From: Selenomonadales bacterium
GTDB lineage: Bacteria > Bacillota > Negativicutes > Sporomusales > UBA7701
Length of the DNA stretch: 64,000 bases
Reading direction: 5' to 3'
NCBI GenBank assembly: GCA_029975165.1
Contig: JARKPR010000003.1
Coordinates: 1-64,000 of the forward strand
Part shown: in pieces, positions 45,048 to 53,287 of the stretch
Numbering within the stretch: the stretch's first letter is position 1
Layout: the number at the start of each line of letters is the position of its first letter
Notes under the pieces: model-generated
What the model saw: the letters and a program-made list of their open reading frames with translations, nothing else
Told to the model about the DNA's origin: nothing
Databases searched by the model: none
Position numbers and translations under genes: made by a program

Positions 45048-46307
45048 GTGGACGACACACCAAACATCAGGCAGCGTTGGCTTACGGCCGACAAAAAGAT
45101 AAAACTGGCGGCCGGAATAGTGCTTGTGGCCTTCCTGGCCCTGGCCGTACATAGTCTCCTGCCCCCAAAAACGGCCACCCGGCCGCGGGCCGCCGACCTC
45201 AAACCAGCGGTCGATGTCATGGCCATGCAGCGCCGCGACATGACGAAAAAAATCGAACTGGCCGGCAAAACCGTGCCCGAATCGCAGGTCGACATCGCCG
45301 CCAAATACGCCGGCAAAATCACCCAGATCAACGTCGTCCTCGGCCAGCGCGTCGAACCCGGGCAGATCCTGCTCGTGCAGGACACCGGCGACATCGACGC
45401 CGCCCTGGCGCAGAGCGAAGCCGCCCTGCGCGGCGCCGCCGCCGACGCCGTCGAAAGCAACGCCTCCTTCCAGGCCAGCTACCAGAAGGCCAAGGCCGAT
45501 TACCAGCTCGCCGTCACCAACTACCAGCGCTACAAAACGCTCTACGAAATCGGCGCCGTATCCAAACAAGCCCTCGACAACGCCGAGCAGGCCGTCATCG
45601 CCGCCCAGGCCGCCGTCGACACCTGGGCCCACCAGCTCATGGCCGGCAGCTCGGCCGCCGTCGTCTCCAAGCAGGCCGCGCGCGACAAAGCCCAGGGCGC
45701 CATCGACGCCCTCCACAACCAGCGGAACGACATGGTCATGCGCGCCCCGCGGGCCGGCATCATCGGCTTCCGCCAGGCCGAAGTCGGCAGCCTCGCCCAG
45801 GCCGGGCAAAAGCTGCTGTCCATCATCGACAACAGCAAAATCTACGTCGACTGCCCGGTGTCCGAACAGGACATCGGCCAGATCGTGCCCGGCATGCCGG
45901 CCGCTGTCGCCGTCGAATCCCTCGGCAAGACCTACGCCGCCAAAATCGTCTACATCAGCCCGGCCATGGACGCCGCCACCCAGTCCTTCTCCGTCCGCCT
46001 GCTGCTCGACGGCGTCGACGACACCCTCAAAGCCGGCATGTTCGCCCGCACCGAAATCAGCCTCCTCCTCCGCCCGCAAACGCTGTTCGCCCCCAAAGAG
46101 GCCGTAATATCGCTCAATGGCAAAGACCGGGTGTTCGTCATCGGCGACGACGGCAAAGCCGTCGAGCGCATCGTCACGCTCGGCCTGCGCACCGACACAG
46201 ACATCGAAATCGTCAGCGGCGTCGACGCCGGCGAGCGCCTGGCCGTCTCCAACCTGGCGCGGCTGAAAACCGGCACCGCCGTCAGCCCCACCGAGGTGTC
46301 GCCATGA
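45048..46307 (+). CDS. RND efflux periplasmic adaptor (membrane fusion protein)
   Basis: 419 residues. A cytoplasmic N-terminus, one hydrophobic anchor at about 18-37, then the adaptor order: barrel-sandwich half (LAGKTVPESQVDIAAKYAGKI, in parts), a long coiled-coil hairpin (about 120-225), the second half (MRAPRAGIIGFRQAEVG) and a beta-barrel. GTG at 45048 follows GGAAGGAGTGG. It links the inner-membrane pump to an outer-membrane channel, so a diderm envelope is implied. Its stop overlaps the pump gene start (ATGA). No TolC-type gene is adjacent. Confidence 0.92.
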   Translation: MDDTPNIRQRWLTADKKIKLAAGIVLVAFLALAVHSLLPPKTATRPRAADLKPAVDVMAMQRRDMTKKIELAGKTVPESQVDIAAKYAGKITQINVVLGQRVEPGQILLVQDTGDIDAALAQSEAALRGAAADAVESNASFQASYQKAKADYQLAVTNYQRYKTLYEIGAVSKQALDNAEQAVIAAQAAVDTWAHQLMAGSSAAVVSKQAARDKAQGAIDALHNQRNDMVMRAPRAGIIGFRQAEVGSLAQAGQKLLSIIDNSKIYVDCPVSEQDIGQIVPGMPAAVAVESLGKTYAAKIVYISPAMDAATQSFSVRLLLDGVDDTLKAGMFARTEISLLLRPQTLFAPKEAVISLNGKDRVFVIGDDGKAVERIVTLGLRTDTDIEIVSGVDAGERLAVSNLARLKTGTAVSPTEVSP

Positions 46308-49300
46308 ACATCACCCGCTTCGCCATCAGGCGCCCCATCGGCATCGCCATGATCATCCTCCTGTTCGTCGTCCTCGGCCTGTTCAGCCTGCAGCGCATCG
46401 GCGTCGAACTCCTCCCCGCCCTCAACACCCCCTACGTCACCGTCTCCGTCCGCTACCCCGGCGCCGGCACCGCCGAAATGGAGACCCAGATCATCAAACC
46501 GCTCGAAGACGCCCTGTCGTCCGTCGCCCACCTCAAGCACCTCACCTCGATCGCCAGCCCCGAGAACGCCCGCATCATCATGGAATTCGACATGACCGCC
46601 AACGCCGACATCGCCTCCATCGACGCCACCAAGCAGGTCAACTCCGCCCGGCGGCGGCTGCCCGACGGCATCGACGAGCCGGTCGTCGTCAAGCGCGACA
46701 TCAACGCCTCCCCCATCCTGGAAATCGCCGTCCTCGCCGACGAACCGCTCGGCGACGTCTACTCCAAGGCCAACAACATCTTCAAGGAACGGCTGCAGCG
46801 CGCCGACGGCGTATCCGAAGTCGAGCTGAACGGCGGCCGCGACAAGGAAGTCGCCGTCGAAGTCGACCGCAACAAACTGCGCTTCTACAACCTCACCCTC
46901 GGCCAGATCGTCGGCACCATCAAAAACGAAAACATCCTCCTCCCCTCCGGCACCGTCTACAGCGACAAAACCCAGGCCGACGTCCGCCTCATCGCCCAGT
47001 TCCGGACCCCCGAAGAAATCGCCAAGCTCAAAGTCCCCAACGCCGCCGGCGTCGCCGTGCCCCTCAAAGACGTGGCCTCCATCAAGCGGCAGGAGGCCAG
47101 GGTCAGCCGCTACAGCCGCACCAACGGCGCCGACGCCGTCTCCCTGTCCGTCTACATGAACAGCGACGCCAACATCGTCACCACCGCCCAAAACGCCCGC
47201 GCCCAGCTCGCCACCCTCGAAAAGGAATATCCCAACTACCGGTTCGTCATCGTCACCGACGCCGCCAAATACGTCAGCACCTCCCTGCAAAACACCTTCG
47301 GCAGCCTGCTCGAAGGCCTGTGCACCACCGGGCTCATCCTCTACCTCTTCCTGCGGGGCTGGCGGTCGACCGTCGCCGTCATCATCGCCATCCCCACCTC
47401 GCTCATCGCCACCTTCTTCGTCATGTACCTCGCCGGCTTCAGCTTCAACATGATGTCCCTCATGGGCATGGCCCTGTGCATCGGCATCCTCGTCGACGAC
47501 TCCATCGTCGTCCTCGAAAACATCCACCGCCACATGCACATGGGCAAACAGGCGGACCTCGCCGCCGAGGAAGGGCGGACCGAGATCGGCATGGCCGCCA
47601 TCGCCATCACCCTCTGCGACGTCGTCGTCTTCATGCCCATTGCCTTCATGACCGGCATGACCGGCCAGTTCTTCCGCCAGTTCGGCCTCACCATCGTCTT
47701 CGCCACCCTCTTCTCCATGTTCGTCTCCTTCACCCTCACCCCCATGCTCGCCTCCCGGCTCTTCAAGCACGGCCTCACCGCGCCTAAAGGCCGCGCGTGG
47801 GCCTTCATGGAGCGGCTGGAAACGGCCGCGATCGCCAAGTACGAACAACTCCTCCGCCAAGCTTTGGCCAACCGCAAAAAGGTCGTCGCCGGCGTCCTCG
47901 CCCTGTTCGCCTTCGCCGCCGCCCTCGTCCCCCTCGGCGTCATCGGCGCCGAATACATGCCGCGCACCGACGAAAGCAGCTTCCGGATAAACGTCGAACT
48001 GCCCGTCGGCCAGAACATCGAACAGACCGACAAAGTCGTCGCCAACCTCGAACAGTACGTCCAGACCATCCCCGAAGTCACCAACTACCTCTCCGGCGTC
48101 GGCCGGCCGACCACCAACGCCGGCTCCATCTCCGTCCAGCTCCTCGACCGCAAGGACCGCTCGCGCAGCGTCTGGGAAATCACCGACCAGGTAAGAGCCT
48201 ACGCCGCCCAAAACATCCCCAGCGCCGCCGTCCGGGTCAACGAAACGCAATCCTCCGTCGCCGGCGTATCGGGCTCGGGCGGCGGCGGCGCACCCGTGCA
48301 GATCCAGCTGCTCGGCGCCAACATCGACAGCCTCGTCAAAGCCAACTACAACGTGCAAAAAACGCTTGCCCAGGTCAAAGGGATCAAAGACGTCAAAAGC
48401 AACTACACCGAAGGCATGCCCGAGATCCAGCTGTCCGTCGACCGCGAGAAAGTCAAGGTCTTCAACACCTCGGTCGCCGAGGTCACCAACGTCTTCGGCG
48501 TCGCCATCGCCGGCCAGAAAGCCGGCGTCTTCGCCAACGACCCCGCCAACGACGGCCAGGACACCGACATCGTCGTGCGTCTCAGAGGCAGCGACGGCTT
48601 CGGCGTCGCCGACATCCGCGCCCTGCCCGTCCAGGCCGGCCAAAACCAGATAGCCCTCGGCGACGTCGCCCGCATCACCGAAGGCACCGGCCCCGTGCAG
48701 CTTTTCCGCTACGACAAGCAGCGCTCCATCACCATCCAGGCCAACATCACCGACCGGCCGCTGCAGGAAGTCCTCACCGACATCGCCGGCAAACTCACCC
48801 CCGCCGTGCTCGGCGACGGCGTCACCTACCGCTTCGCCGGCCAGGCCACCAGCATGGACGAGACCTTCGGCGAAATGCTCCAGGCGCTGGCCCTGTCGCT
48901 CATCCTCGTCTACATGCTGCTCGCCGTGCTGTACGAATCGCTCTCCACCCCGCTCATCCGCATGTTCTCGCTGCCCCTCGGCCTCATCGGCTCGCTGCTC
49001 ATCCTCGCCCTCACCGGCAACACCATCAACCTCTACTCGCTCATCGGCATCCTCGTCATGGACGGCCTCGTCGCCAAAAACGGCACCCTGCTGCTCGACT
49101 ACACCCTCACCCTCATGGAGCGCGGCTACAGCGCGGCCGACGCCATCGTCGAAGCCGGCAAGACCAGGCTCAAGCCCATCTTCATGACCACGCTGACCAT
49201 GGTTGTGGGGATGCTGCCGACCGCGCTGGCCATGACCGAAGGGTCGGAAACCAGGGTATGCATGGCCTGGGTGCTCATCGGCGGCCTCCTCACCTCCACC

Positions 49301-49444
49301 GTCTTCACCCTCATCATCATCCCCATCGTCTTCCTCTACTTCCAGACCCACCCGTTCAACAGATTCCTCAACTTCGTCGCCCTCGCCGACCGGCTCAAAG
49401 GGCTGAAGGCCAACGTGGCCGCCGCCCTGGGCAACGGCAAATAA
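46304..49444 (+). CDS. RND efflux pump, HAE1/AcrB type
   Basis: 1046 residues with the twelve-helix, two-repeat RND design. The N-terminus ITRFAIRRPIGIAMIILLF is typical of HAE1 pumps; large periplasmic loops follow helices 1 and 7. The helix 4 proton-relay acid pair lies in GILVDDSIVVLENIHRH. LYSLIGILVMDGLVAKNGTL is the helix 10 counterpart. It probably expels drugs or lipophilic compounds with the adaptor just upstream. Long antisense open frames across it are only a GC effect. Confidence 0.95.
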   Translation: MNITRFAIRRPIGIAMIILLFVVLGLFSLQRIGVELLPALNTPYVTVSVRYPGAGTAEMETQIIKPLEDALSSVAHLKHLTSIASPENARIIMEFDMTANADIASIDATKQVNSARRRLPDGIDEPVVVKRDINASPILEIAVLADEPLGDVYSKANNIFKERLQRADGVSEVELNGGRDKEVAVEVDRNKLRFYNLTLGQIVGTIKNENILLPSGTVYSDKTQADVRLIAQFRTPEEIAKLKVPNAAGVAVPLKDVASIKRQEARVSRYSRTNGADAVSLSVYMNSDANIVTTAQNARAQLATLEKEYPNYRFVIVTDAAKYVSTSLQNTFGSLLEGLCTTGLILYLFLRGWRSTVAVIIAIPTSLIATFFVMYLAGFSFNMMSLMGMALCIGILVDDSIVVLENIHRHMHMGKQADLAAEEGRTEIGMAAIAITLCDVVVFMPIAFMTGMTGQFFRQFGLTIVFATLFSMFVSFTLTPMLASRLFKHGLTAPKGRAWAFMERLETAAIAKYEQLLRQALANRKKVVAGVLALFAFAAALVPLGVIGAEYMPRTDESSFRINVELPVGQNIEQTDKVVANLEQYVQTIPEVTNYLSGVGRPTTNAGSISVQLLDRKDRSRSVWEITDQVRAYAAQNIPSAAVRVNETQSSVAGVSGSGGGGAPVQIQLLGANIDSLVKANYNVQKTLAQVKGIKDVKSNYTEGMPEIQLSVDREKVKVFNTSVAEVTNVFGVAIAGQKAGVFANDPANDGQDTDIVVRLRGSDGFGVADIRALPVQAGQNQIALGDVARITEGTGPVQLFRYDKQRSITIQANITDRPLQEVLTDIAGKLTPAVLGDGVTYRFAGQATSMDETFGEMLQALALSLILVYMLLAVLYESLSTPLIRMFSLPLGLIGSLLILALTGNTINLYSLIGILVMDGLVAKNGTLLLDYTLTLMERGYSAADAIVEAGKTRLKPIFMTTLTMVVGMLPTALAMTEGSETRVCMAWVLIGGLLTSTVFTLIIIPIVFLYFQTHPFNRFLNFVALADRLKGLKANVAAALGNGK

Positions 49445-49500
49445 GCCGCACAGTTGCCGCCGTCCTTCATACAATGGAGTAAAAAAACGGTGGTGGAAAA

Positions 49501-49620
49501 ATGGAAGCGGCGATCATCCTCGCCGTTGTCGTTACGCTCCTGCTGGCGGTCATCGTTATCCTCCTGCTGCCCGGCGGGTGCCCCTGCTCCGGCGGCGGTG
49601 GCCGGCATGGACGTATCTAA
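49501..49620 (+). CDS. Small membrane peptide
   Basis: 39 codons: MEAAIILAVVVTLLLAVIVI is one clear membrane helix, followed by LLLPGGCPCSGGGGRHGRI, with two cysteines. GGTGGTGG lies six bases before the ATG. Its end overlaps the start of the coiled-coil ORF by 14 bases in another frame, so the two may be translationally coupled. Unknown function; could be a spurious frame, but the helix and ribosome site speak for it. Confidence 0.5.
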   Translation: MEAAIILAVVVTLLLAVIVILLLPGGCPCSGGGGRHGRI

Positions 49621-49852
49621 GCTCGACCCGAACTGCCTGGCCCTGCTCGGCACCCTGATCAGTGCGGTCGGCGACCTTTTGCAGGGGGTGGCGACCGAGC
49701 TCCAGATAATACAGGGCCAGGCCCAGGCCCAGGCGGCAAAGGCGCAACAAAAAGAGGGCAAGAAGCAGGGGGAGAAACTGGCGGAGCTGGAGGACGAGCT
49801 CGCCGCCCTGAAACAAGAACTCGCCGCGTTGAAACAACAGCTGGGCAAATAA
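49607..49852 (+). CDS. Small coiled-coil protein
   Basis: 81 residues. The first 30 are hydrophobic-amphipathic (LALLGTLISAVGDLLQGVAT), followed by a Gln/Ala/Lys segment and a heptad-repeat coiled coil (LAELEDELAALKQELAALKQ). GGCGGTGG lies before the ATG. It probably binds the membrane or oligomerises, perhaps with the small peptide that overlaps it. No family recognised. Confidence 0.6.
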   Translation: MDVSKLDPNCLALLGTLISAVGDLLQGVATELQIIQGQAQAQAAKAQQKEGKKQGEKLAELEDELAALKQELAALKQQLGK

Positions 49853-49886
49853 AAACCCCGTCAACCGGGTATTCGGTGACGGGGTT
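49851..49886 (-). terminator. Terminator facing the minus strand
   Basis: AACCCCGTC pairs with GACGGGGTT across a 15-base loop; five T residues follow on the minus strand. It lies directly behind the small pseudogene at 49890 and may also stop the coiled-coil gene. Confidence 0.75.
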
Positions 49887-49889
49887 CGT

Positions 49890-49995
49890 TCATCGTGCGA
49901 TTGGGCTTGCTGCCCTATCGCCGCGCAGGGCGCGAAACCAGTTAGCCTCCTGGCCGCCGTATTTCTCGACCTTCCCGTCGCACACATAGCCGGCC
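49890..49995 (-). pseudogene. Remnant of a small YVCDG-family gene
   Basis: On the minus strand it reads YVCDGKVEKYGGQEANW and then diverges to a stop at 49890. The intact relative at 51114-51308 reads WYVCDGRVEEYGGQEADWD. The copy lacks a start codon and the C-terminal half, so it is a decayed duplicate 1.2 kb from its parent, on the other side of fabH. Confidence 0.75.
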
Positions 49996-50059
49996 GCCGA
50001 ACTTCCGCCTCCGCGCCTTGAAAAAGCTCCTGATTCGTGGTATAGTTGTGGTTAAATAT

Positions 50060-50088
50060 TATCATCTAGTATTATTATCTAGTATAAT
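50060..50088 (+). promoter_or_regulatory. fabH promoter with tandem CTAG repeats
   Basis: A perfect TATAAT (50083-50088) is preceded by two near-identical units, ATCTAGTATTA and ATCTAGTATAA, 15 bases apart. They cover the spacer and -10 box, where a repressor would bind. A clear -35 is missing. Confidence 0.6.
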
Positions 50089-50108
50089 ATCGATTGTGGG
50101 GGGTAACT

Positions 50109-51086
50109 ATGAACAGCCGGTCGCGAATTGTCGGCTTGGGGGCCTATTTGCCGCCAGGAAAGCTGACCAACGATGATCTTGAAAAGCTGGTCGATACCAG
50201 TGACGAATGGATAATCCGCCGCACGGGCGTGAAAGAAAGAAGGCTGGCCGCAAAAGAAGAATTCGCCAGCGACCTGGCGAAAAAAGCCGTGGAAAACCTG
50301 GTCGAAAAAAACAAAGTCCGCATTGACGATGTCGATATGGTCATCGTGACCACGTTTACCCCCGACCACCTGGCGCCTACGGTCGCGGCGCTGGTGCAAG
50401 GCCATTTCGGCCTGGCGGCGGCGGGAACCATGGACATAAACTCCGTCTGCGCCGGCTTCGTCTATGCCTTATGCGTGGCCGACTCCCTCATAACCGCCGG
50501 CCACAGCAGCAAGGTCCTCGTCGTTGCGGCGGAGGCGCTCTCCAAGGTTGTCGACTACTCCGACCGCAATACCTGCGTGCTGTTCGGCGACGCGGCGGTG
50601 GCCACGCTCCTCGAAAGGACCGGCGGCAAAGGCGGCGTCATCGCCTCGCATTTCACCTCCGACGGCAAGCTGGCGCACAACGTCGCCTGTGGCAATCTAT
50701 CGTCCCGGGTCAACGGCCGGGAGCTGCGGAAGGAACGCACCTTCCAGCAGGAAGGGAAGCTCCTGTACGAGTATGTCGTCAAGAACATCCCCGACGGCAT
50801 CGGCGCTTTGCTGCAAAAAAGCGGTCTGGCTGCCGGCGACATCGACTGGTTCGTGCCCCATAGCGCCAATCTACGCATAGTGCAGGCTATTGCCGACCGG
50901 GCCGGCTTCCCGCCGGAAAAAACGCTGGTAAGCAACGAGTTCTACGGCAACACCTCGTCCGCCTCGATTCCGCTCGCCCTCTGGCTGGCCCTGGAGCAGT
51001 CCCGCATCAAGCCGGGCGACAAGCTGCTCCTCTACGGCTTCGGCGCCGGCCTGACCCACGGCGGCGTCGTGCTCGAATGGCAATAA
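50109..51086 (+). CDS. fabH: Beta-ketoacyl-ACP synthase III family protein
   Basis: 325 residues. Condenses acetyl-CoA or another acyl-CoA with malonyl-ACP to begin fatty acid chains. The triad is present: Cys in NSVCAGFVYAL near 112, His in VPHSANLRI near 245 and Asn in YGNTSSASIP near 275. ATG at 50109 with a GGGGGG site upstream. It is not within a fab operon, and has its own AT-rich promoter, so it may be a specialised FabH-like enzyme rather than the housekeeping one. Confidence 0.9.
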   Translation: MNSRSRIVGLGAYLPPGKLTNDDLEKLVDTSDEWIIRRTGVKERRLAAKEEFASDLAKKAVENLVEKNKVRIDDVDMVIVTTFTPDHLAPTVAALVQGHFGLAAAGTMDINSVCAGFVYALCVADSLITAGHSSKVLVVAAEALSKVVDYSDRNTCVLFGDAAVATLLERTGGKGGVIASHFTSDGKLAHNVACGNLSSRVNGRELRKERTFQQEGKLLYEYVVKNIPDGIGALLQKSGLAAGDIDWFVPHSANLRIVQAIADRAGFPPEKTLVSNEFYGNTSSASIPLALWLALEQSRIKPGDKLLLYGFGAGLTHGGVVLEWQ

Positions 51087-51113
51087 GCCCTATGCGCCAC
51101 CCCATCGACCGGG

Positions 51114-51308
51114 CTAGGAAATCACTTCTATCCCTTTGCCCTCCCACAATATTTCGATACGTTCCATCTTCCGCAGGTGGTATTTCATCACCTTCAGCAG
51201 GGCGTCCTCGGGCGACCTGGCGAACACGATTACCGAGTTGTCCCAGTCAGCCTCCTGCCCGCCGTACTCTTCGACTCTTCCGTCGCATACGTACCAGACG
51301 AATTTCAT
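51114..51308 (-). CDS. Small YVCDG-family protein
   Basis: 64 residues: MKFVWYVCDGRVEEYGGQEA begins a small domain; the C-terminus is basic and helical (ALLKVMKYHLRKMERIEIL). GGAGGCAAGG before the ATG. It has a consensus promoter and a decayed duplicate at 49890. Unknown function; the Cys and the compact beta-type start suggest a small folded protein. Confidence 0.7.
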   Translation of the reverse strand: MKFVWYVCDGRVEEYGGQEADWDNSVIVFARSPEDALLKVMKYHLRKMERIEILWEGKGIEVIS

Positions 51309-51346
51309 CCTTGCCTCCACTGCCGCACGCATTATTAGCCAAACCC

Positions 51347-51376
51347 ATTATAACTATATATGGTTAATAGTGTCAA
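51347..51376 (-). promoter_or_regulatory. Consensus promoter of the small YVCDG gene
   Basis: On the minus strand TTGACA (51376-51371) and TATAAT (51352-51347), both perfect, 18 bases apart, about 38 bases before the start codon. Confidence 0.85.
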
Positions 51377-51419
51377 TATTTTGAAGTTAATGGTTTCCCC
51401 TTCCGTTTTGCTATACTCT

Positions 51420-51438
51420 TAATAACGAACTATCGTTA
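51420..51438 (+). promoter_or_regulatory. Probable XRE operator
   Basis: AACGA-ACTA-TCGTT inverted repeat, extended by TTAA on both sides, just downstream of a TATACT (-10-like) and immediately before the ribosome site of the XRE gene. Typical position for autorepression. Confidence 0.6.
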
Positions 51439-51451
51439 AAGAGGTAGCCGG

Positions 51452-51760
51452 ATGAACATCGCACTACGCATCTTAGAACTATGCAACGAACGGAATATCA
51501 GCATCAATAAGCTGGCTGACCTTTCCGACCTCACCCAGTCGACCCTGAACAACATCATGAATAACAATGATCCCAACCCGCGGTATAAAACCCTCGAAAG
51601 GATATGCGCAGGGCTCGGCATTACGCTCGCCGACTTTTTCGCCGCGGACAAGCCCGACCCTGAACCCGAACTCCGGCGCCTGCTCGCCACCGCCAGGAAA
51701 CTCACGCCCGAGCGAAAGAAACTGGCGCTACGACTATTGGAAGCCCTGAGCAAAGATTGA
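51452..51760 (+). CDS. XRE-family transcriptional regulator
   Basis: 102 residues: HTH_3 domain at about 5-62 (ISINKLADLSDLTQSTLNNIMN, with DPNPRYKTLERICAGLGITLADFF), then a short Leu/Arg-rich C-terminal helix pair that could dimerise. GAGGTAGCC precedes the ATG. A palindrome overlaps its leader, so it probably represses itself and perhaps the divergent small gene. No toxin or phage gene is adjacent. Confidence 0.88.
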   Translation: MNIALRILELCNERNISINKLADLSDLTQSTLNNIMNNNDPNPRYKTLERICAGLGITLADFFAADKPDPEPELRRLLATARKLTPERKKLALRLLEALSKD

Positions 51761-51780
51761 ATAACGTGCCAAAACAATGC

Positions 51781-51816
51781 TGCCCGGAGGGGAATCCCCC
51801 TCCGGGCACTGTTTTT
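51781..51816 (+). terminator. Terminator of the XRE gene
   Basis: TGCCCGGAGG pairs with CCTCCGGGCA across a short loop, with five T residues after it. Confidence 0.88.
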
Positions 51817-51879
51817 CGTGTCTATACCCCCTCCTTCATTCGCGCTCATCGGGGTCGGCCAGATACAACTCCTGTTCGG

Positions 51880-52035
51880 CTATGGGCAGGCCTCTTCGAC
51901 CTCCTCCAGCCGCACGACGTTCTTGTAGGTGAGGGGCAGCGAGGTCGCCACGTCCGCGTAGGCGTCCTGCGGGCTGGAGGCGGCGACGTAGTCGCCCGTA
52001 TCCTTGTCGTCGACGAAAACCCTGTACACCGGCAT
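51880..52035 (-). CDS. Small hypothetical protein
   Basis: 51 residues, acidic: MPVYRVFVDDKDTGDYVAAS, a DAYADVATSLPL helix and an acidic end. GGAGGTG seven bases before the ATG at 52035 sets the start within a longer open frame. It resembles the 64-residue YVCDG protein in design (short strand, D-rich turn, S-P-x-D-A-helix), so the two may be distant relatives. Unknown function. Confidence 0.6.
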   Translation of the reverse strand: MPVYRVFVDDKDTGDYVAASSPQDAYADVATSLPLTYKNVVRLEEVEEACP

Positions 52036-52069
52036 AGCAAGCACCTCCGCTTTTTTCTTATTGTCGGCC

Positions 52070-52108
52070 AAAACCCCGCCGTCCATACGCACCGCAAACC
52101 CCGCCGCG
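52070..52108. repeat. 39-bp repeat, copy 1
   Basis: AAAACCCCGCCG, CCATACG, ACCGCAAACCCCG and CGCG blocks match copy 2 at 55851 with three differences over 39 bases. It lies just upstream of the 51-residue gene and downstream of dcyD. Confidence 0.75.
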
Positions 52109-52128
52109 TATCCGCCTTTGGAAGCTTG

Positions 52129-52162
52129 AAAAATGCGTTCCCGTGACCGGGAACGCATTTTC
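52129..52162. terminator. Bidirectional terminator downstream of dcyD
   Basis: AAAATGCGTTCCCG pairs perfectly with CGGGAACGCATTTT with a four-base loop. It ends the dcyD transcript on the minus strand, 100 bases after the stop. Confidence 0.85.
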
Positions 52163-52264
52163 GCCGTATTCGTCGTATTCGTTTCTTCGGCGGCGCGGAG
52201 CGGTGCCGCCGATGCCCGGCTCTTTAGCCGCTGCCTTGACAGACCGGCCCACCCATGACTGGCG

Positions 52265-53257
52265 CTAGAATATTTGCTGGTAAGCGTACAGGGCGGGCGA
52301 ACCGCCGGTATGGACGAAAAGCACCTTGTCGTCCTTTTTGAAATAGTTGCCGCGTATCAGCCCGATCAGGCCCGCCATAGCCTTGCCGGTATAAACCGGA
52401 TCGAGGAGGATGCCCTCGGTCGTGGCCGTAAGTCTGACCGCCTCGACCATTTCCGCCGTCGGCAGCGAGTAGCCCGGCCCGACGTATCCGTCGAAGCAGA
52501 CCACCGCCTCGCGGGGGATGGGCTGCCTGATGCCCAGTCTGGCCGCGGTGCGCTCTACCAGGCCGAAAACAAGCTCCTCCTGGACATCCTTTTTGCGGCT
52601 GATATTGATGCCGATAACCGGAATGTTGGTGTTATTGCCGTAAAACCCTACGAGCAGGCCGGCGTGCGTGCCGGCGCTGCCGCTGGTCGTGACGACGTAA
52701 TTGAAGTTTATGCCTTTATCAAAGGCCTGGGCGATGATCTCCTCGGCGCAGGCGACATAGCCGGTCGCGCCGATGGCGTTGGAGCCGCCGCCGGGGATAA
52801 TGTACGGTTTGCGGCCCTGGGCCGTAAGCTCGTCGGCGACGGCCCGCATCTCCTTCATCATATCCGACCCGCCGGGCACGACCTTCACCGCTTCGACCCC
52901 CAGCAAGTGGAAGAGAAAATTGTTGCCGCTCGCGTCGGCCTTATAGCTGTTGGGGACGCGCTCTTCCAGTACCAGCCGGCACTTAAGGCCCTCCTTCACG
53001 GCCGCCGCCAGCGTCAGCCGGCAATGGTTGGACTGGACCGCCCCGCAAGTGATAAGCGTATCGGCATCCTGGGCCAGAGCGTCGGCTACCAGAAACTCCA
53101 GCTTGCGCGTCTTGTTGCCGCCGGCGGCAAGACCGAGCAGATCGTCCCGCTTGATAAAAAGCTGCGGTCCGCCGAGCGTTGCCGATAACCGTTTCAACTC
53201 CTCAATGGGGGTAAAGCCTTCCGTATAGCGTTTGCGCGGAAATTGCGCCAAATTCAT
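52265..53257 (-). CDS. dcyD: D-cysteine desulfhydrase
   Basis: 330 residues of the fold-type II PLP family (ACC deaminase/D-cysteine desulfhydrase). PLP lysine lies in GGNKTRKLEFL near residue 47; QSNHCRLTLAAA and TSGSAGTHAGLL are conserved; HTGGSPALYAY ends the protein. The enzyme turns D-cysteine into pyruvate, sulfide and ammonia. GGGAGG precedes the ATG at 53257. It is the last gene of a ridA-symporter-dcyD operon, which supports a D-amino-acid role over ACC deamination. Confidence 0.88.
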   Translation of the reverse strand: MNLAQFPRKRYTEGFTPIEELKRLSATLGGPQLFIKRDDLLGLAAGGNKTRKLEFLVADALAQDADTLITCGAVQSNHCRLTLAAAVKEGLKCRLVLEERVPNSYKADASGNNFLFHLLGVEAVKVVPGGSDMMKEMRAVADELTAQGRKPYIIPGGGSNAIGATGYVACAEEIIAQAFDKGINFNYVVTTSGSAGTHAGLLVGFYGNNTNIPVIGINISRKKDVQEELVFGLVERTAARLGIRQPIPREAVVCFDGYVGPGYSLPTAEMVEAVRLTATTEGILLDPVYTGKAMAGLIGLIRGNYFKKDDKVLFVHTGGSPALYAYQQIF

Positions 53258-53287
53258 GTAAACGACCTCCCTGTCCAAAAATATTCG

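Noticed and set aside
45950-49474. Open frame of 1174 codons on the minus strand across the RND pump
   Set aside because: It lies antisense to a clear HAE1 pump gene, reads as low-complexity Gly/Asp/Glu/Val text, and comes from GC-rich third codon positions of the real gene.
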